Shown here: positions 1-12,148 of the stretch, piece by piece | How the letters are laid out: every line of letters starts with the position of its first letter | Position numbering within the stretch: position 1 is the first letter of the stretch | Source of the DNA: Zingiber officinale | Taxonomy: Eukaryota > Streptophyta > Magnoliopsida > Zingiberales > Zingiberaceae | Assembly (NCBI RefSeq): GCF_018446385.1 | Contig: NC_055988.1 | Location: 165,924,209 to 165,988,208 of the forward strand | Direction of reading: 5' to 3' | DNA length: 64,000 nt | Position numbers and translations under genes: made by a program | The notes under the pieces: model-generated | Told to the model about the DNA's origin: nothing | The model's input: only the letters and a program-made list of their open reading frames with translations | The model's database searches: none

Positions 1-173
1 TGAAACCATTTGTGTGTGTATATATATGTACATGAACACTGCTACAATCCTGAAGGTTGTTTATTAAGGATTATCGAAAGAGAAAGTAATGATTAAAGAA
101 TACAACATACTCTGTTTGATCAGATGATTTTTTTTTTCCTTTTTGTTTTGGTTGGTGGAGCAAGGAACCAGGA
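1..173. other. 3' flank of the CHIP gene
   Basis: Presumed 3' untranslated region and downstream flank of the minus-strand CHIP gene, whose stop codon lies at 174-176. It is AT-rich and contains a short TG/TA run near position 10. No separate gene is visible. Confidence 0.5.
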
Positions 174-3100
174 TCAGCTCATCTTGTACGCCCAACCATG
201 TCGATTCAGGAAGGACTGAACAGCTTCTTTGACGGCAAGGTTTGGCACCAGCTGGTGTTGTTCTAGTGGCACCCTCGTCACGGGATCAAACTTCCCGACC
301 TGATTTATGGCTTACAAGAGTTTGTAAAAAGAAATTTGATGGACAAAGCACAACATTGCCGGTTTCGGAATGCTATTTTCATACAACTTGAAACAAATCA
401 GCATGCATGCACAATGGAAACAGAAAATACAAAAATACAAGGCCTTGATCAAAGGTTGAATTGCTGCACAAGAAAATTACGATTGAGTACAAGGATCGAT
501 ATAGCTTTATGATACTTCAAGTTATGTCATTAAAGTATGAATTTAGTACCAACTTAAAAAAATAGTTCGATCAATAAATGGAATTGGAAATCACAAACTG
601 TGTAGACTCTATGTCTGCGGACAGTTGAAATAATAGACTTAAAATGATGGCACAAACATGGGAGTGAGAATGCTTTATAGCTCTGTATCTTCAAATTAGT
701 ATTTGTATAGGTTACTATCTAAAATAAAGTAAGTGGTCTAGTTCTTGAATAGTAGTACTCCAATAAGGTCTAGCAAATAAATGTTTCAGACGTTTCCAGG
801 ATCTAGTAAATAAATACCAGACCCTTTCCCTATACAAGGAACCTTTTCTTCCAACACGAGAATTTCAAGCTTAATATGTCTCCTAATAAAGGATGGTCGT
901 GACGAATTCTCCTCCATCATGAGAGTTGGTAGACTGTTGTACCAACAACAGGAAGCTAAAAGAGAAAAAAGAACATTCTTGGCATTTGTATTTGATCGAC
1001 TTTTGCATCTTTTGAGCAACCCCCCATGGTTTAAAACAGACAATAGACTCGATGCTTTCAATATTAGAAACGGAAAGAAAAAGAAAAAAGGTGATACATG
1101 TTGGGCGAATACCAAAAATAAATACAGATATTCTACAATGAAAATGACGATACCTTCTGAAGATGATCAAGCAACACAGCCCTCTCATAGGTAATGCCAC
1201 TAGGAGTGATCACAGGATCCCTGAAGATATCGAGTGAGATTTGACAGCAAAGATAATCAGGCACCTAAAATATCACTAACAGAGTCAGATAACAACAAAT
1301 GAAAGAAATTGTCTTAAATTTGAAGTTATTGGCATGTCTCACATCCTTGGGTCGGTCATCTTCTCCGGCTTTGGTAAACACCTCTTCGAGATATTGCAAC
1401 TGCTGCAACCGTTCATCTGCAATTTCCTCAGTGCCATCTTGAGAATCCTCAATTGCATAAAAATTCAGAAGAGCTTTCTCGCATGTTTCCCTGAAACAAG
1501 AAAACAGTGATGAAAAGGTTATTCGTGGGTAATCAAAACCTCTGAATTATGTAAAAGCTTCATTTATCCAGAAACATAGTATCAGCAAATGACACTTACT
1601 TCAATTTCTGCAATTCAGATGCCCTCTTACTAGACATATCCTCCCATTCCAAGTACTTCGCTTTGGAAAGGACCTGCCATATTTCTTCAACAATGTAGCT
1701 TGAAGGTTTTGCACCCCTTCCAAGTTCTAATGCCTGCATCAGTAGTTTATTATCGTTAAGATTGTCACTAATTAAGTATTATGAGTGCCGATATAACCAG
1801 TCCAGATAACAAATCTCTAACTAAATGGATCCCTAACTAAATCTCTTTAAGTCATCCATTTAGACAAATTTCAATTCCCTAAATGGGATCCCTTTGCATC
1901 TTCCATTCAAACAAATCTTGTCCCTAATGAAACCTTTTGAGTGATGACTCCCTATATGGATCCCTTTGACTTGTCCACTTGGACAAATTTAAGTACTATA
2001 ATCAAAATCCTAATATATCTACTACATTTGTCTAGATCCCTTTTAGTTAATTTGGTCGCTTTGTTGCTTATTTTGTTATTTTGGGGTCCTTGGTTATTTG
2101 TATCCTTAATTGTTTTTAATTCATTTCCAATTTTCTTTAGGTTGAAATGTTTATAAGAGATGAAGTTTTCAATATATTTATCATCCTTGAAATAAATTTT
2201 AGCATTAATTAATGTTTATACAAGAGCCTTTTTCTTTTCTGTATGAAAAAATCATCTATGCTTCATTAATTTCAATATCAATTCTCTATGTAAGTTTGAT
2301 TCGATTTGTTGTATAGAATTGGTATCAAAGTGACTTCGTCCTGCATCACTTATGCTCATTCATGATAAACATATGATGAGATGACTAGACACAATGCTTT
2401 AAAAGACTCAACAAAGTCCATATGCCATACCAAATATTGTAGACAAAAACTTCAAGATCAGAGTTTGCAAAAGAATAATTCCCAACTAATATCAAATATG
2501 TAGAGGAAAACCTGAATTGAGTGTCATGGTATAAAAGTAAAAGTATTCAATGAAATTTTTGTGAAAAAGATAAATTACAATTTTTGATAGTCTTTAATGT
2601 TTCCATTGAAAGATAATATTCATACGTAGGCAATGTGTGCCTTGAACAAATGATATGTGCAAGACTTCACCTAATTGAAGACAAAATAAAAATTGGAGAA
2701 CACTCCATAAATCAAAGTATACCTTTTGCAATTGCTTGATTCCTCCAGAATAGTCATGCCTCTCCAACATTGCATGTCCCATCATATAGTGGGCCTGCGC
2801 TACCCCAATAGAAGAACTTTTGTTAAGTCATCAACAATCATCAAATGATAAGTAATGGCATGCAATCAGGACATTCAATCATTGAGGAGACTAAAAAACA
2901 AACTACAGGAGTTCATCGTGCAATGACTTTTGTGATAAATCAAGTATGAACCCCTCTGTCTGTCTTGTCTAGTCTGGCTATTTAGTGTGTACCAGTCCAA
3001 CCATGGTCCTTGATTCTTGAACCACCATCCACTGAGAGCAATATGGATCAAGGCATTTGTAGGTTTTTCACATGCCAAACCATAAGTACCACCCAGTACA

Positions 3101-6100
3101 GTTGGTATATCACTAGAATGGGTTTAAGTATAATCACTGGTATAGCCCAATATGTTTCGGAGTAACCTATCGTGGAAGTTCAGGCCTCATCTTCAGCTAT
3201 TTAAATTATTTAAGAGCATTCTAAATCCAAACTTCTCTAATCTTCTCTCCCTCAAACACTAATGAGTTCTAGTATAAAAAAAAAGAGCATTTCAAATGTA
3301 AGAAACTTTCTGAACCATTACAAAGATTATCTTAAAAGAAAGAAAGGAAGGAAAACCAACAAGGAACTTGTACAGGTTGGATTTTTTGCCAAAGGACTTG
3401 AAGATTTAAGGATTTTACAAAATGGAAATGCTGCACCTCTATCAATGGGTATTTATCCTCTCCAATATAGAGTGTTCTGATATAAGCATGAACTATTGCC
3501 CGTTGAATTCTAGGTATTTCTTTGTCCATGTGATATATCAATGGGGTCAGATCACATCCTTAGTGATGCAGGCCAAGGCATGACAAATTGACAATGAATG
3601 ACAAGAAGACCGAGCAGATCTAATGGCTGTATCTTAGTTCAATATGCATGTGACCTTTCTTCTTCTAAATTGTTACAAACTAGAACTTTGTTTTCTTAGC
3701 TCTTGTCTCCATTGATATACATGTGACTTATTTATTAGCTACCAAAGCTTCTACAATTGAATTGCACATCAAGCTCAATATATATGTGACCTTTCCTTCT
3801 TCTAAATTTTTGGCTCCTGATTCCTTTTCATTTACCCCATCTTTTGTAGATTAGGGGCTTTATACCTCCTCATTTTGATGAATTGGATTCCTGCATTGAA
3901 TTGAATACGTACTCCAAACTTTATCTTGTTTATATGTAGTTATTCTTTTAGAGACAATATTTGCTTGAACCTAGTAAACAAATGTGGTCTAATGTGGATA
4001 TTGAAAAATTTGCATTCAGGAGAATTCTAGATCTTCTCTCTGAGTCCCCTCTTTATAAACACTTCCCTCTTTATAAACAATTCAATATATCTTCTTTGAT
4101 CAAGATCCAATTCTGTTTTGGTTGGAAATGATTCTTTTCATATGCATTCAATATATCTTCTTTGATCAAGATTCAATACTATTTTGGTTGGAAATGATTA
4201 TTTTCATATGCATATAAAATCTAGCTTTTGAAGAATAAGAGTTATTAATAATGATTAGTTGTACATAATTTTGAAGTTCCAGATGAGGTTCTTCCAAGTT
4301 ACAAGCAAAGGTGAATGACAAATTACCCAACCTAGGCAAAATAAATTTTATAGATAATAACTACTTTCTGCACTTGGATATGCTGTACGCCTGTGGATTC
4401 ATGCTAAATTTAAGCTCCTACATCTCCAAAGTTCTTTGCGTCCACTGTAAATGATATTTACTGTTTCAATAAGAGGCTATATAGGATGAGAGGCACCATC
4501 TTAAATCATAGAAAATAGAAAGAATGGTCAACCAGATATTTGGATGACATGGGAACTCAATATAGGCACAATATCTTTGATATACAAAACATAAACATGT
4601 AGACAAACTGTTCATAACGTTGATTTCATTTCAGTGATTCAGTCTTCTAACAGAGATGGAATGGGAGTCTTATCTGTTAGTCTAATTTGCATTTTAAACA
4701 AATATAGAACAAAGATACAACAGAAAATCCCTTAATCCAGAAACAACAGCAACAACCAAGTCTTATCCCACTAGGTGGGATTAGTTATATAGATACTTCT
4801 ATGTGCTTGGGCTCTATCCCCTACTATACCATCATTTATAACAACAACAACCAAGTCTTGTCCCACTAGGTGGGGTCGGCTATATGGATTCTTTTACGCT
4901 ATCGACTTCTATCTCCAAATATATCATCATCTATAGTTAAATAAATTTTATCTTATTTTATTGTTACTAACCAAGTCTTTTTTTGTCTTCCTCTTCCTCA
5001 ATTTGATATTTGTGTTCGTCATAGTTTCACATCGCCTAACTTGAGCATTTATTTGTCGTCTAAGTACATACTCGTACCATCTTAATAATTTTTTCTCAAT
5101 AGATACAACCCTGATTTTTTTTCTAATGCTCACATTTTTTATTATGTTCATCCTCGTATATCCACACATCCACCTTAACATCCTCATCTCTACAGCTCTC
5201 ATCTTCTACTCATATGCTTGAGTCATAGCCCGACATTTAGCTTCATATAACATGGCAGGTCTAAATTACAATTTTGTAGAACTTTCCTTTAAGTTTTAAA
5301 GGTACTTTACGGTCACATAAAATACCCGACGCCCTCGTCCATTTCAACCATCCTATCTCTTTCAATCCCTCCATCATTTTGCAAAAATGATCCTAAATAT
5401 TTAAAACTCTCGGTTCCGAGTAACTCATCATCTCCTATTTTAACAATTGTCTCATTGCGTCTAATATTACTAAGCTTAAATTTCATATATTCTATCTTTA
5501 TTCTATTAAGCCTAAAACCTTTCCCTTCTAGTTTCCCACCCAGATTCTAGTTTAGCATTTACTCCTTCACGTGTTTCATCTACCAAAACAATATCATCTG
5601 TAAACAACATGTACCATCGTACTATGTCTTGAATGTGTGCAATGAGTTCGTCCATAATTAGTGTAAAAAGATAGAAACTTAGAGCATTCTTCTTCATGAA
5701 AATATAACAGTTTTTCTTCTAGTGACCTGGAAGCACAGAGAATAAATGGACCACTTGAGCTTACATAAGTTATTGGCGTTCTTGTATTTTATAAAACGGG
5801 AGGTTGTACCATATATACTTTCTCCTGTAACATAAAAAAACATACCTCGAGTCCTCGATAGCGTGAATGATATCACAGACAGATAAGAGCCTCACGTGTG
5901 ACTCCTCTAGCGGTATCCACGCGCACTATATCACGAACTTGACACGATCTGTTAGGTGCTAGCCTCTTGAATCAACAAAACCTTGGAAGCACTACCGATC
6001 TCTTCCGATGGAAGAAAGCGAAGAAGAAGTCAAGAGAGAAATGGAGAGAAAGAGTTCTTCTTAAATCTTTCCAAGGATGACTACTTATAATTTCCAAGGA

Positions 6101-9100
6101 ATACGAAGAGTTAAGGTCTCCATTAATTCTTCATTTATAATCTCCATTAATTAAGAAGATGAAGAGTTATGACCTCATTTATGACATTCATTATGATGAT
6201 TCTTTAAATTCTCTATTAATCATCATTATGATGACTCTTCGAGTTCTCCATTAATCATCATGATTATGATGGCTATTTGAATTCTCTCTTCTTTGGATCA
6301 AATAAACTCATATTTGATCTTGATCTTGACTAGCTTTCGATATTTCAGAATTAATTAATAATCCAATTAATTAAATTCTGAAATAATCAATTGGTTAATT
6401 TTAGTATCCACTAAAATAATCAATTATAAATAATGTTCATGTCTACGTGCTATGCGTAGAACCCTCTAGGTTTTATACACGAAAGCAGTGTAAATCCATA
6501 AACAAACTAAGGTAACCGTCCAGCAATAGTTTTTAGCCACCTAACGTGATAAAATTAATATCAGTCATAAACTATAATCCACCATGAACCGACTACTGTA
6601 TAATTCAATCTCTTCATCTAAGCCTACATCCCAATTAATTCAATACATTATGCATCATTATCAAATTAATTGTTTTATTTTATTTCGAAGATATAATAGA
6701 CTTCTCTTGAATGATAAATCATTCCTCCCATGATCATAGATTTTGAGTCACTAATATCTCTATCAAGCGACCATGATGTTAACTCCTAATCCAAGAGAGC
6801 GATGAATCTTCTATTGACTCAACACTATTCTCTCTACGCTTTGTTATACACCCAACTATTGTATTAATCACAATCCAATTAAAGACTGCTTTTAACGACA
6901 TCAAAGCCCATAACTCCACGCATAGAATAAATGAAGGTCTCAAGTCAAAAGATCAGTTACACTCGTTTATAAGAGGAATGACCAATGATGTTTAATATGT
7001 GGTCTCCTCTTAAGCGGGTCGTGTCTAGTGTACCTCTAAATTCAAGGCACCCCAAGTACAACTTGGATATCCATCCCTTGGTCTATCTCGACCTAGTTAT
7101 ACTTAGCGTTGATCTAGATATCCGTATCCTCTCCAGATATCTATCTGATCAAGGACTATTTTCAGATTAATATACCCATTAATCTGTGATACTTTATCAT
7201 TAATCATATACGTACAGAAAAGTAAATAATTAATGATAAATACTTGCCTTTATGAAATAATTATCCCCAAAATACATAAGGAGTGTCTTGGCATATAAGT
7301 GCACACACTAATAATCTTTCACTCGCACTATTGCCAAACACTATGGATTCTCAGTCCTAGGCTCCTTACATGGGTCTCATGTTTCAATCCAAGAGGCTAG
7401 CACCAAACGAATCGTGTCAAGTTCGTGATCTAGTGCGCGTGGGTACCGCTAGAGGAGTCACACGTGGGGTTCTTATCTGTCTGTGATATTATTCACGTTG
7501 ATCAAGGACTCGAGGTATGTTTTTTTATGTTATTTTGTAAAAAACTATATGTACCACTAAGAGATCCATGATTTATTATATGTATTCCGCTACACTCCGA
7601 TTCCAACAGTGGTATCAGAGCTTATTCATATGGTTGGATCATATAGTACGAAACCTCTTCTTCAAAATTTATTTGAGGAATCCGTGTTTCAAGAGATTTC
7701 AAAGAAATCTAAATTCCTTCATTTCCCGTTATATGCCTTAATATTGCTGGATAGAAATAAACTTTATCTAATAAATGCCTTAATATTTCTTGATAGAAAT
7801 AAATTTTATCTAAAAACCTGTAAAGTAATACATGTTGTAATTTAGATATAAATTCCTTATGGCATAAGTACATTAATATGTTAAAATCTTCGAGGCCTAT
7901 TTGTCTTAAAAGACTACGAGGATTAATGGAGATAAATCTTGTAATGAGTTTGTGCAAATGTGGAAGAAGTTAATTATGGTGAGATATTTTAATAATTATA
8001 AAATCCCTTAAATATATTAAAGTCAAGATTTGTTAAATGCCCTCCACTAATAACTATGATGATAGTTAGAGTTTTTACATAAGTCAGTATAGCTCAGCCG
8101 TAGGCTTGTGTCAAGACATCTATAATTTATCATAATTATTATTGGGTTGACTTAACTCAAATTCGTTGACTTGTTTAGCTCAGCTAAGGTCAATTGATTC
8201 GAGGAGTGTTGAGAATATAAGACTCGACAAGAATATACTGAAAGTCACAAATTTGTGATTGACAAGTTAAGGCCTACTTGATGAATGTAGTATGAAGGTA
8301 CAGCTCAGCTGTGTGCATACTATATGATTTAGGGTTTCAGTTCTATTAGAAATTGTCACCAACCAATTCCTGATTCTAACAGTGAGGGTTGTTGGACTTG
8401 AATAAAATAATAGGAGTTATAAAAATCCTTTATTAAATATATTTCACAAATACTAAAACTCTGTTTTAAATTTTAGATGGCAACACAAGTACCTTATCAT
8501 TGCGAAGTATTCTCGAGAAAGAGAATACCCTCCTCGATTCCAACTACCTGGATTGGTATAGGAAATTGAAAATCGTCTTAAGACACGAGAGAAAAATTTA
8601 CGTGCTCGAAGATGAACCACTGAAAGAGCCTAGACCCGATGCTTCAGACGAAGATCAGTCATATTATTCTCAGTATATGGAAGATGCACTAGATGTGCAA
8701 TGCCAGTTATTCCGCTTGTCTGGTCATTACATCCTCGTACATATCTTTAATTAGTTCAATATATATTACGCTAACACCTTTCTTTTATAGAATTCTCTAT
8801 ATAATTACTCTTAGGATTTTATCATAAGCATTTTCTAAGTCAATGAATATTATGTGCAGATCTAGTTTTTGCTCCTGATATTTTTCAAATAATTGTCTAA
8901 GAAGAAGTTTAGCTTCTATTGTCGACCTTCCAGAAATGAATCCAAATTAATTTTCGACCACCATGGGCTCCTTTCTTAGTCTTTTTTCTATTACTTTTTT
9001 TCCAAAGTTTTATGGTATGACTCATTAGTTTAATACCCCTATAGTTTGCATAATTTTGTATATCTCCCTTATTCTTATATAAGGAAACTATAGTACTAAC

Positions 9101-12073
9101 CCTTTATTCAGACATTGTTTTCATTTTCAATATCATGTTAAATAATTTTGTAAGTCATTCAATACCTTGTTTCCTTAAGCACTTCTATACCTGTATCGGA
9201 ATATCATCTGGTCCAATGACTTTTCCATTGTGCATCTCATTTAAAGCTTGTTCTGCTTCTAAAGTTTGAATTCTATAATAAAAATTTAAATTTCTATATT
9301 CATTTAACCTACTTAAATTACCTAAGTTAAGTTGGTCATCAAAACCTTCATTAAAAAGTTGATGAAAATACATCTTCTACTGTTCTTTTATTTCTCAATA
9401 ATTTATTAGTACTCTATTACATTCATCTTTAATATATTTTATTTGGATAAGATCTTTTGTCTTTCTTTGTCTCACTGTAGCTATTCTATAAATGTCTCTT
9501 TCCCTTTCTTTTGTATCCAATTTTTAATATAATCATTCAAAAGTTTCATTCTTTACTTTATTCACTATTTTCTTAGCCTCTTTCTTGGCTATTGTATATT
9601 TTTTAAAATTTTATTCGTTCTTACAAATATATAATTCAGTATAAGCTGTTCATTTTTCATTCCCTTTCTCTTATACTTTCTCATTCCACCAACAAGATTC
9701 CTTATTTAGTGATGCATGTCCCTTTGACTTACTGAGTACACTCTTAGCTATTATTTTCAACTTTGATATCATCTTATCTCATATGGTATTAGAGTTACCA
9801 TATATTTCACCTAATATTTGTACTCTTATCTTCTCTTTAAATATATTTTGCTTCCCATTCTACAACTTCTACCACTTAATTCTAAGAGTCGTATATATAT
9901 TTCTCTAGGGATAACCTTGCAATATTTACAAATCTTTCTATTCTTCTTCCTAATAATAAGAAAGTCAATTTGCGATTTATTATTCCCACTTTTGAACGTG
10001 ACTAAGTGTTTTCCTCTTTTCTTAAAAAATATAGTAGCTAATATAAGGTCATATGTTATTGCAAAATCTAATATAGTTTTCCCTTCTCCATTTCTCATTC
10101 CAAACTCATAACCCCCATATACCCTCTCATATTCCTCATTTTTCACTCCGACATGTCATTTAGATCACTTCCTATTAAAATCATTTCATTTGGTGGAATG
10201 TTTTGTAATACTTCATCTAAGTTGTCACAAAATCTTGATTTGATAGCTTTATATAATCCTACTTGCAGTGCATATATGCTAGTTATGTTCATAGTTTCTT
10301 TTGCCACTTTTATCTTAAGGGTTATAATTCGATCCCCTTTTCTAACTTCTCCTACAACTTCATCCTTTAACGATCTATCTATAACAATACTCACTCCATT
10401 TTTTGCTTTACTCTTTCCTGTGTATCATAACTTAAAACCCAAATTTTCTATCATCTTTGTCTTCTCGCTTACCCATTTTGTCTCTTGTACACACAAAATA
10501 CTAATTTTTCTCCTAATCGGCATATCTACTAACTCCATTGATTTACAAGTGAGGGTTCTTCCATGTTTTAAATTTTAGACTATTAGTTTCCTATCATATT
10601 TACTCTTATCGAACATATGGTGTGAGAACTCTTGTCTATTTAACATTACACCCAGCGGTCATTGCCGATACGTTACAGTCGGACCCTGCAACGCGAACTC
10701 TTGCATATTTAGCACTACACCTGAGTTTTGGATGCAACGGTCCTTAACGAAAAATTACAGTCGGATCCTACAACTCGTTCCTTCCGGGGAACAACCTATC
10801 ATTAACACAGTGGTTTAATGGATCCATTCATTGGACATTTGTCATAGTTTTAACGTTGGTTGGCAACGAAACGTAATCCTCCTCCTTTATCCGGGGTTGG
10901 GACTGACCATGACTGATTCGTCATGGATGGAGTTTATATCACCATTTATATTCAAATAAATTTTATTTTATTTTATCATAGCTAACCAACTTTTTTTTAT
11001 CTTTCTCTTCTTCGTTTGATGTGCACGTTATGCAAGCATGAAAAAGCATAAGTTAGAATGCAAACGGTTGTACCTAGGACTAAAAGAGGCACAAGTTGAT
11101 AATGTAGGGTATTTAAACTAGCTAAACTAAATCTAAAAAATAAATCTTTTTAATGATCATTGCAACTGAATTGGCAACAGGGAAGCATCGCCAAACTTTA
11201 CGCATGGAGTGACATTACTCATCAACCAATTGGATAGCAAGCAAATGTAAGGTTGAAAAGAAAGATAAAGGGATAATCAGTAGACGAGACCCTCGAATTG
11301 GGGTTACATTGAATATAGCAATCAAGAATATGGGCAAAAGAGCAATCTAAAAGGTACAAATGGACATTAAAAAAAATGCAATTACCTTAACGGAATGGCT
11401 GTCTAGATGAAGAGCACTTGTACAGTCCTCTTCGACCCTATCCCATTCCCTACAAAACTCAAAAAGCAAAACAGCCTAATACTAATTAAGATACCTATGT
11501 GGAAGAATTATAGCAAGAAAACAATGAGCGCATATGATTGTTACAAACTTCCGCTTCATATAGCATAACGCTCGGTTCGTCCAATAGACCGCCACATCCG
11601 GGCACAAGGTAATAGCCTGTTTTGTCAAATCACGCAATCAATCTAACATAAAGAATCGCGTGGAAAAGGAAACTGGTGAAGCAAGATTTCACGAAATGAA
11701 TAATCGATCATGAGAACATCATCCGAAAGTCCAATTTTTTGGTTCTCACCTTGAGATCTACACCAGATCACTCAACGTGAAAAATACATGGATTGCAACA
11801 AGGGAAAAAGAAAAAGAAAGCATTTTTACAAGAAAATTAAACGTATCTCCGCCAAGATAGAGGGGAAAAAAACAGAAGGATCGATGGATCAAAGGGATAA
11901 GGGCCGTACGGATGCAATGGACCGAATTCTCCACGGGCAAAGGTGGAAAATGGAAGCTATACCTCGGTGTACGCATCGATGGCGGCGCCGAGGCGATTCT
12001 TGCTGAAGTAGCTGTTCCCATCTTGCTTCAGGATCTCCGCCTGCCTCGCCACGCTCGCCGGCACCGGCGCCAT
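174..12073 (-). CDS. CHIP: CHIP-type TPR and U-box E3 ubiquitin ligase, 8 exons
   Basis: Minus-strand gene. Coding exons in order: 12073-11963, 11616-11549, 11449-11386, 2794-2723, 1733-1600, 1490-1343, 1264-1154, 299-174. Phases agree and sum to 277 residues, close to the 278 or so of Arabidopsis CHIP as I recall it. Residues about 8-110 form three TPR repeats (for example AYWTNRAL-like [14 protein letters not shown] and the [11 protein letters not shown] helix pair), which in CHIP bind the C-terminal EEVD of Hsp70/Hsp90. Residues about 200-270 form the U-box ([17 protein letters not shown]), which recruits the E2, and the protein ends GWAYKMS. The family ubiquitinates chaperone clients in the cytosol. 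I chose the ATG at 12073 ([11 protein letters not shown]) because it aligns with the family start; an in-frame ATG at 12148 would add 25 residues. The third intron is 8.6 kb and full of transposon DNA. Confidence 0.93.
1795..2345. repeat. unclassified AT-rich repeat in CHIP intron 4
   Basis: A stretch with several degenerate copies of a motif like GGATCCCT followed by TTTGACTTGTCCA, and near 2320 a site resembling a tRNA primer site (TTGGTATCAAAG). It may be a decayed LTR or MITE fragment. Ends and family cannot be set by eye. Confidence 0.25.
4081..4212. repeat. 66-bp tandem duplication
   Basis: Two adjacent copies of a 66-bp unit beginning TTCAATATATCTTC, differing at a few positions. It lies in the large CHIP intron just left of the LINE. 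No coding content. Confidence 0.8.
4743..5697 (-). mobile_element. RTE-clade LINE, 3' part (reverse transcriptase end and tail)
   Basis: Minus-strand LINE remnant. The frame at 5697-5512 carries the end of the reverse transcriptase with [10 protein letters not shown] and the catalytic-site variant [10 protein letters not shown] (normally FADD). The frame at 5202-4948 carries the conserved C-terminal block ([12 protein letters not shown] then [11 protein letters not shown]), typical of plant RTE elements. The 3' end shows a CCCACTAGGTGGG box and a TTG-repeat tail (AACAACAAC on the plus strand), also typical of RTE. Frames are broken. Two successive copies of the 3' end occur, near 4743-4839 and 4840-4940. 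The rest of the same LINE is at about 8736-10930, beyond an inserted copia fossil. Confidence 0.85.
5700..8735 (+). mobile_element. Ty1/copia LTR-retrotransposon fossil, partial
   Basis: Sequence splitting the LINE. An LTR-like region ends at about 7607 in CCAACA and is followed at 7608 by TGGTATCAGAGC, the usual plant initiator-tRNA primer site. Further on, a partial copia Gag is visible (8500-8754 frame; [19 protein letters not shown]). No protease, integrase or reverse transcriptase follows and no second LTR is seen downstream, so it is a broken fragment. The left edge carries an inverted copy of part of the LTR (about 5810-5965 against 7355-7590). Borders with the LINE are approximate. 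Old, judging by decay. Confidence 0.7.
8736..10930 (-). mobile_element. RTE-clade LINE, 5' part (endonuclease and start of RT)
   Basis: Minus-strand continuation of the LINE. The frame at 10394-10143 matches the endonuclease domain ([22 protein letters not shown]), and the frame at 10146-9826 its C-terminal part ([38 protein letters not shown]), both RTE-like. The frame at 9373-9185 has the RT entry region ([20 protein letters not shown]), and at 8736-8755 the [10 protein letters not shown] block that normally precedes the HQGSALSPYLF block found at the other side of the copia insertion. Many frame breaks; not active. The stretch 10600-10925 resembles the non-coding 5' leader of plant RTE elements. 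Confidence 0.8.
10931..11035 (-). mobile_element. second RTE LINE 3' fragment
   Basis: A short stretch similar to the 3' region at 4920-5020 (an ATTTATATTCAAATAAATTT-like run, then CTAACCAA with a T-rich tract and TCTTCTTC). It seems to be the truncated end of another LINE copy lying directly upstream of the first. Family assignment is by similarity inside the window. Confidence 0.5.
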
Positions 12074-12148
12074 CACGCTGCCGCCCACCTTCCGCGACCG
12101 CTCGCTCTCGAAACTTCCCAATAGACGAAACGACGCGCAAGGAAGCAT

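Larger units (their letters stand above)
2795..11385 (-). other. giant intron 3 of CHIP
   Basis: Intron between the exons ending at 11386 and starting at 2794 (minus strand). Its donor GTAATT and acceptor GCGCAG are canonical. It contains an RTE LINE, a copia fossil within it, a 66-bp tandem duplication, and otherwise AT-rich sequence with no host exon that I can recognise. The insertions probably account for most of its size. Confidence 0.8.

Noticed and set aside
919-1194. 91-codon plus-strand frame opposite CHIP exon 7
   Set aside because: Antisense shadow of an intron and exon of the CHIP gene.
2300-2345. tRNA primer-site-like TTGGTATCAAAG
   Set aside because: Only a partial match, with no Gag or pol nearby and no LTR boundary visible.
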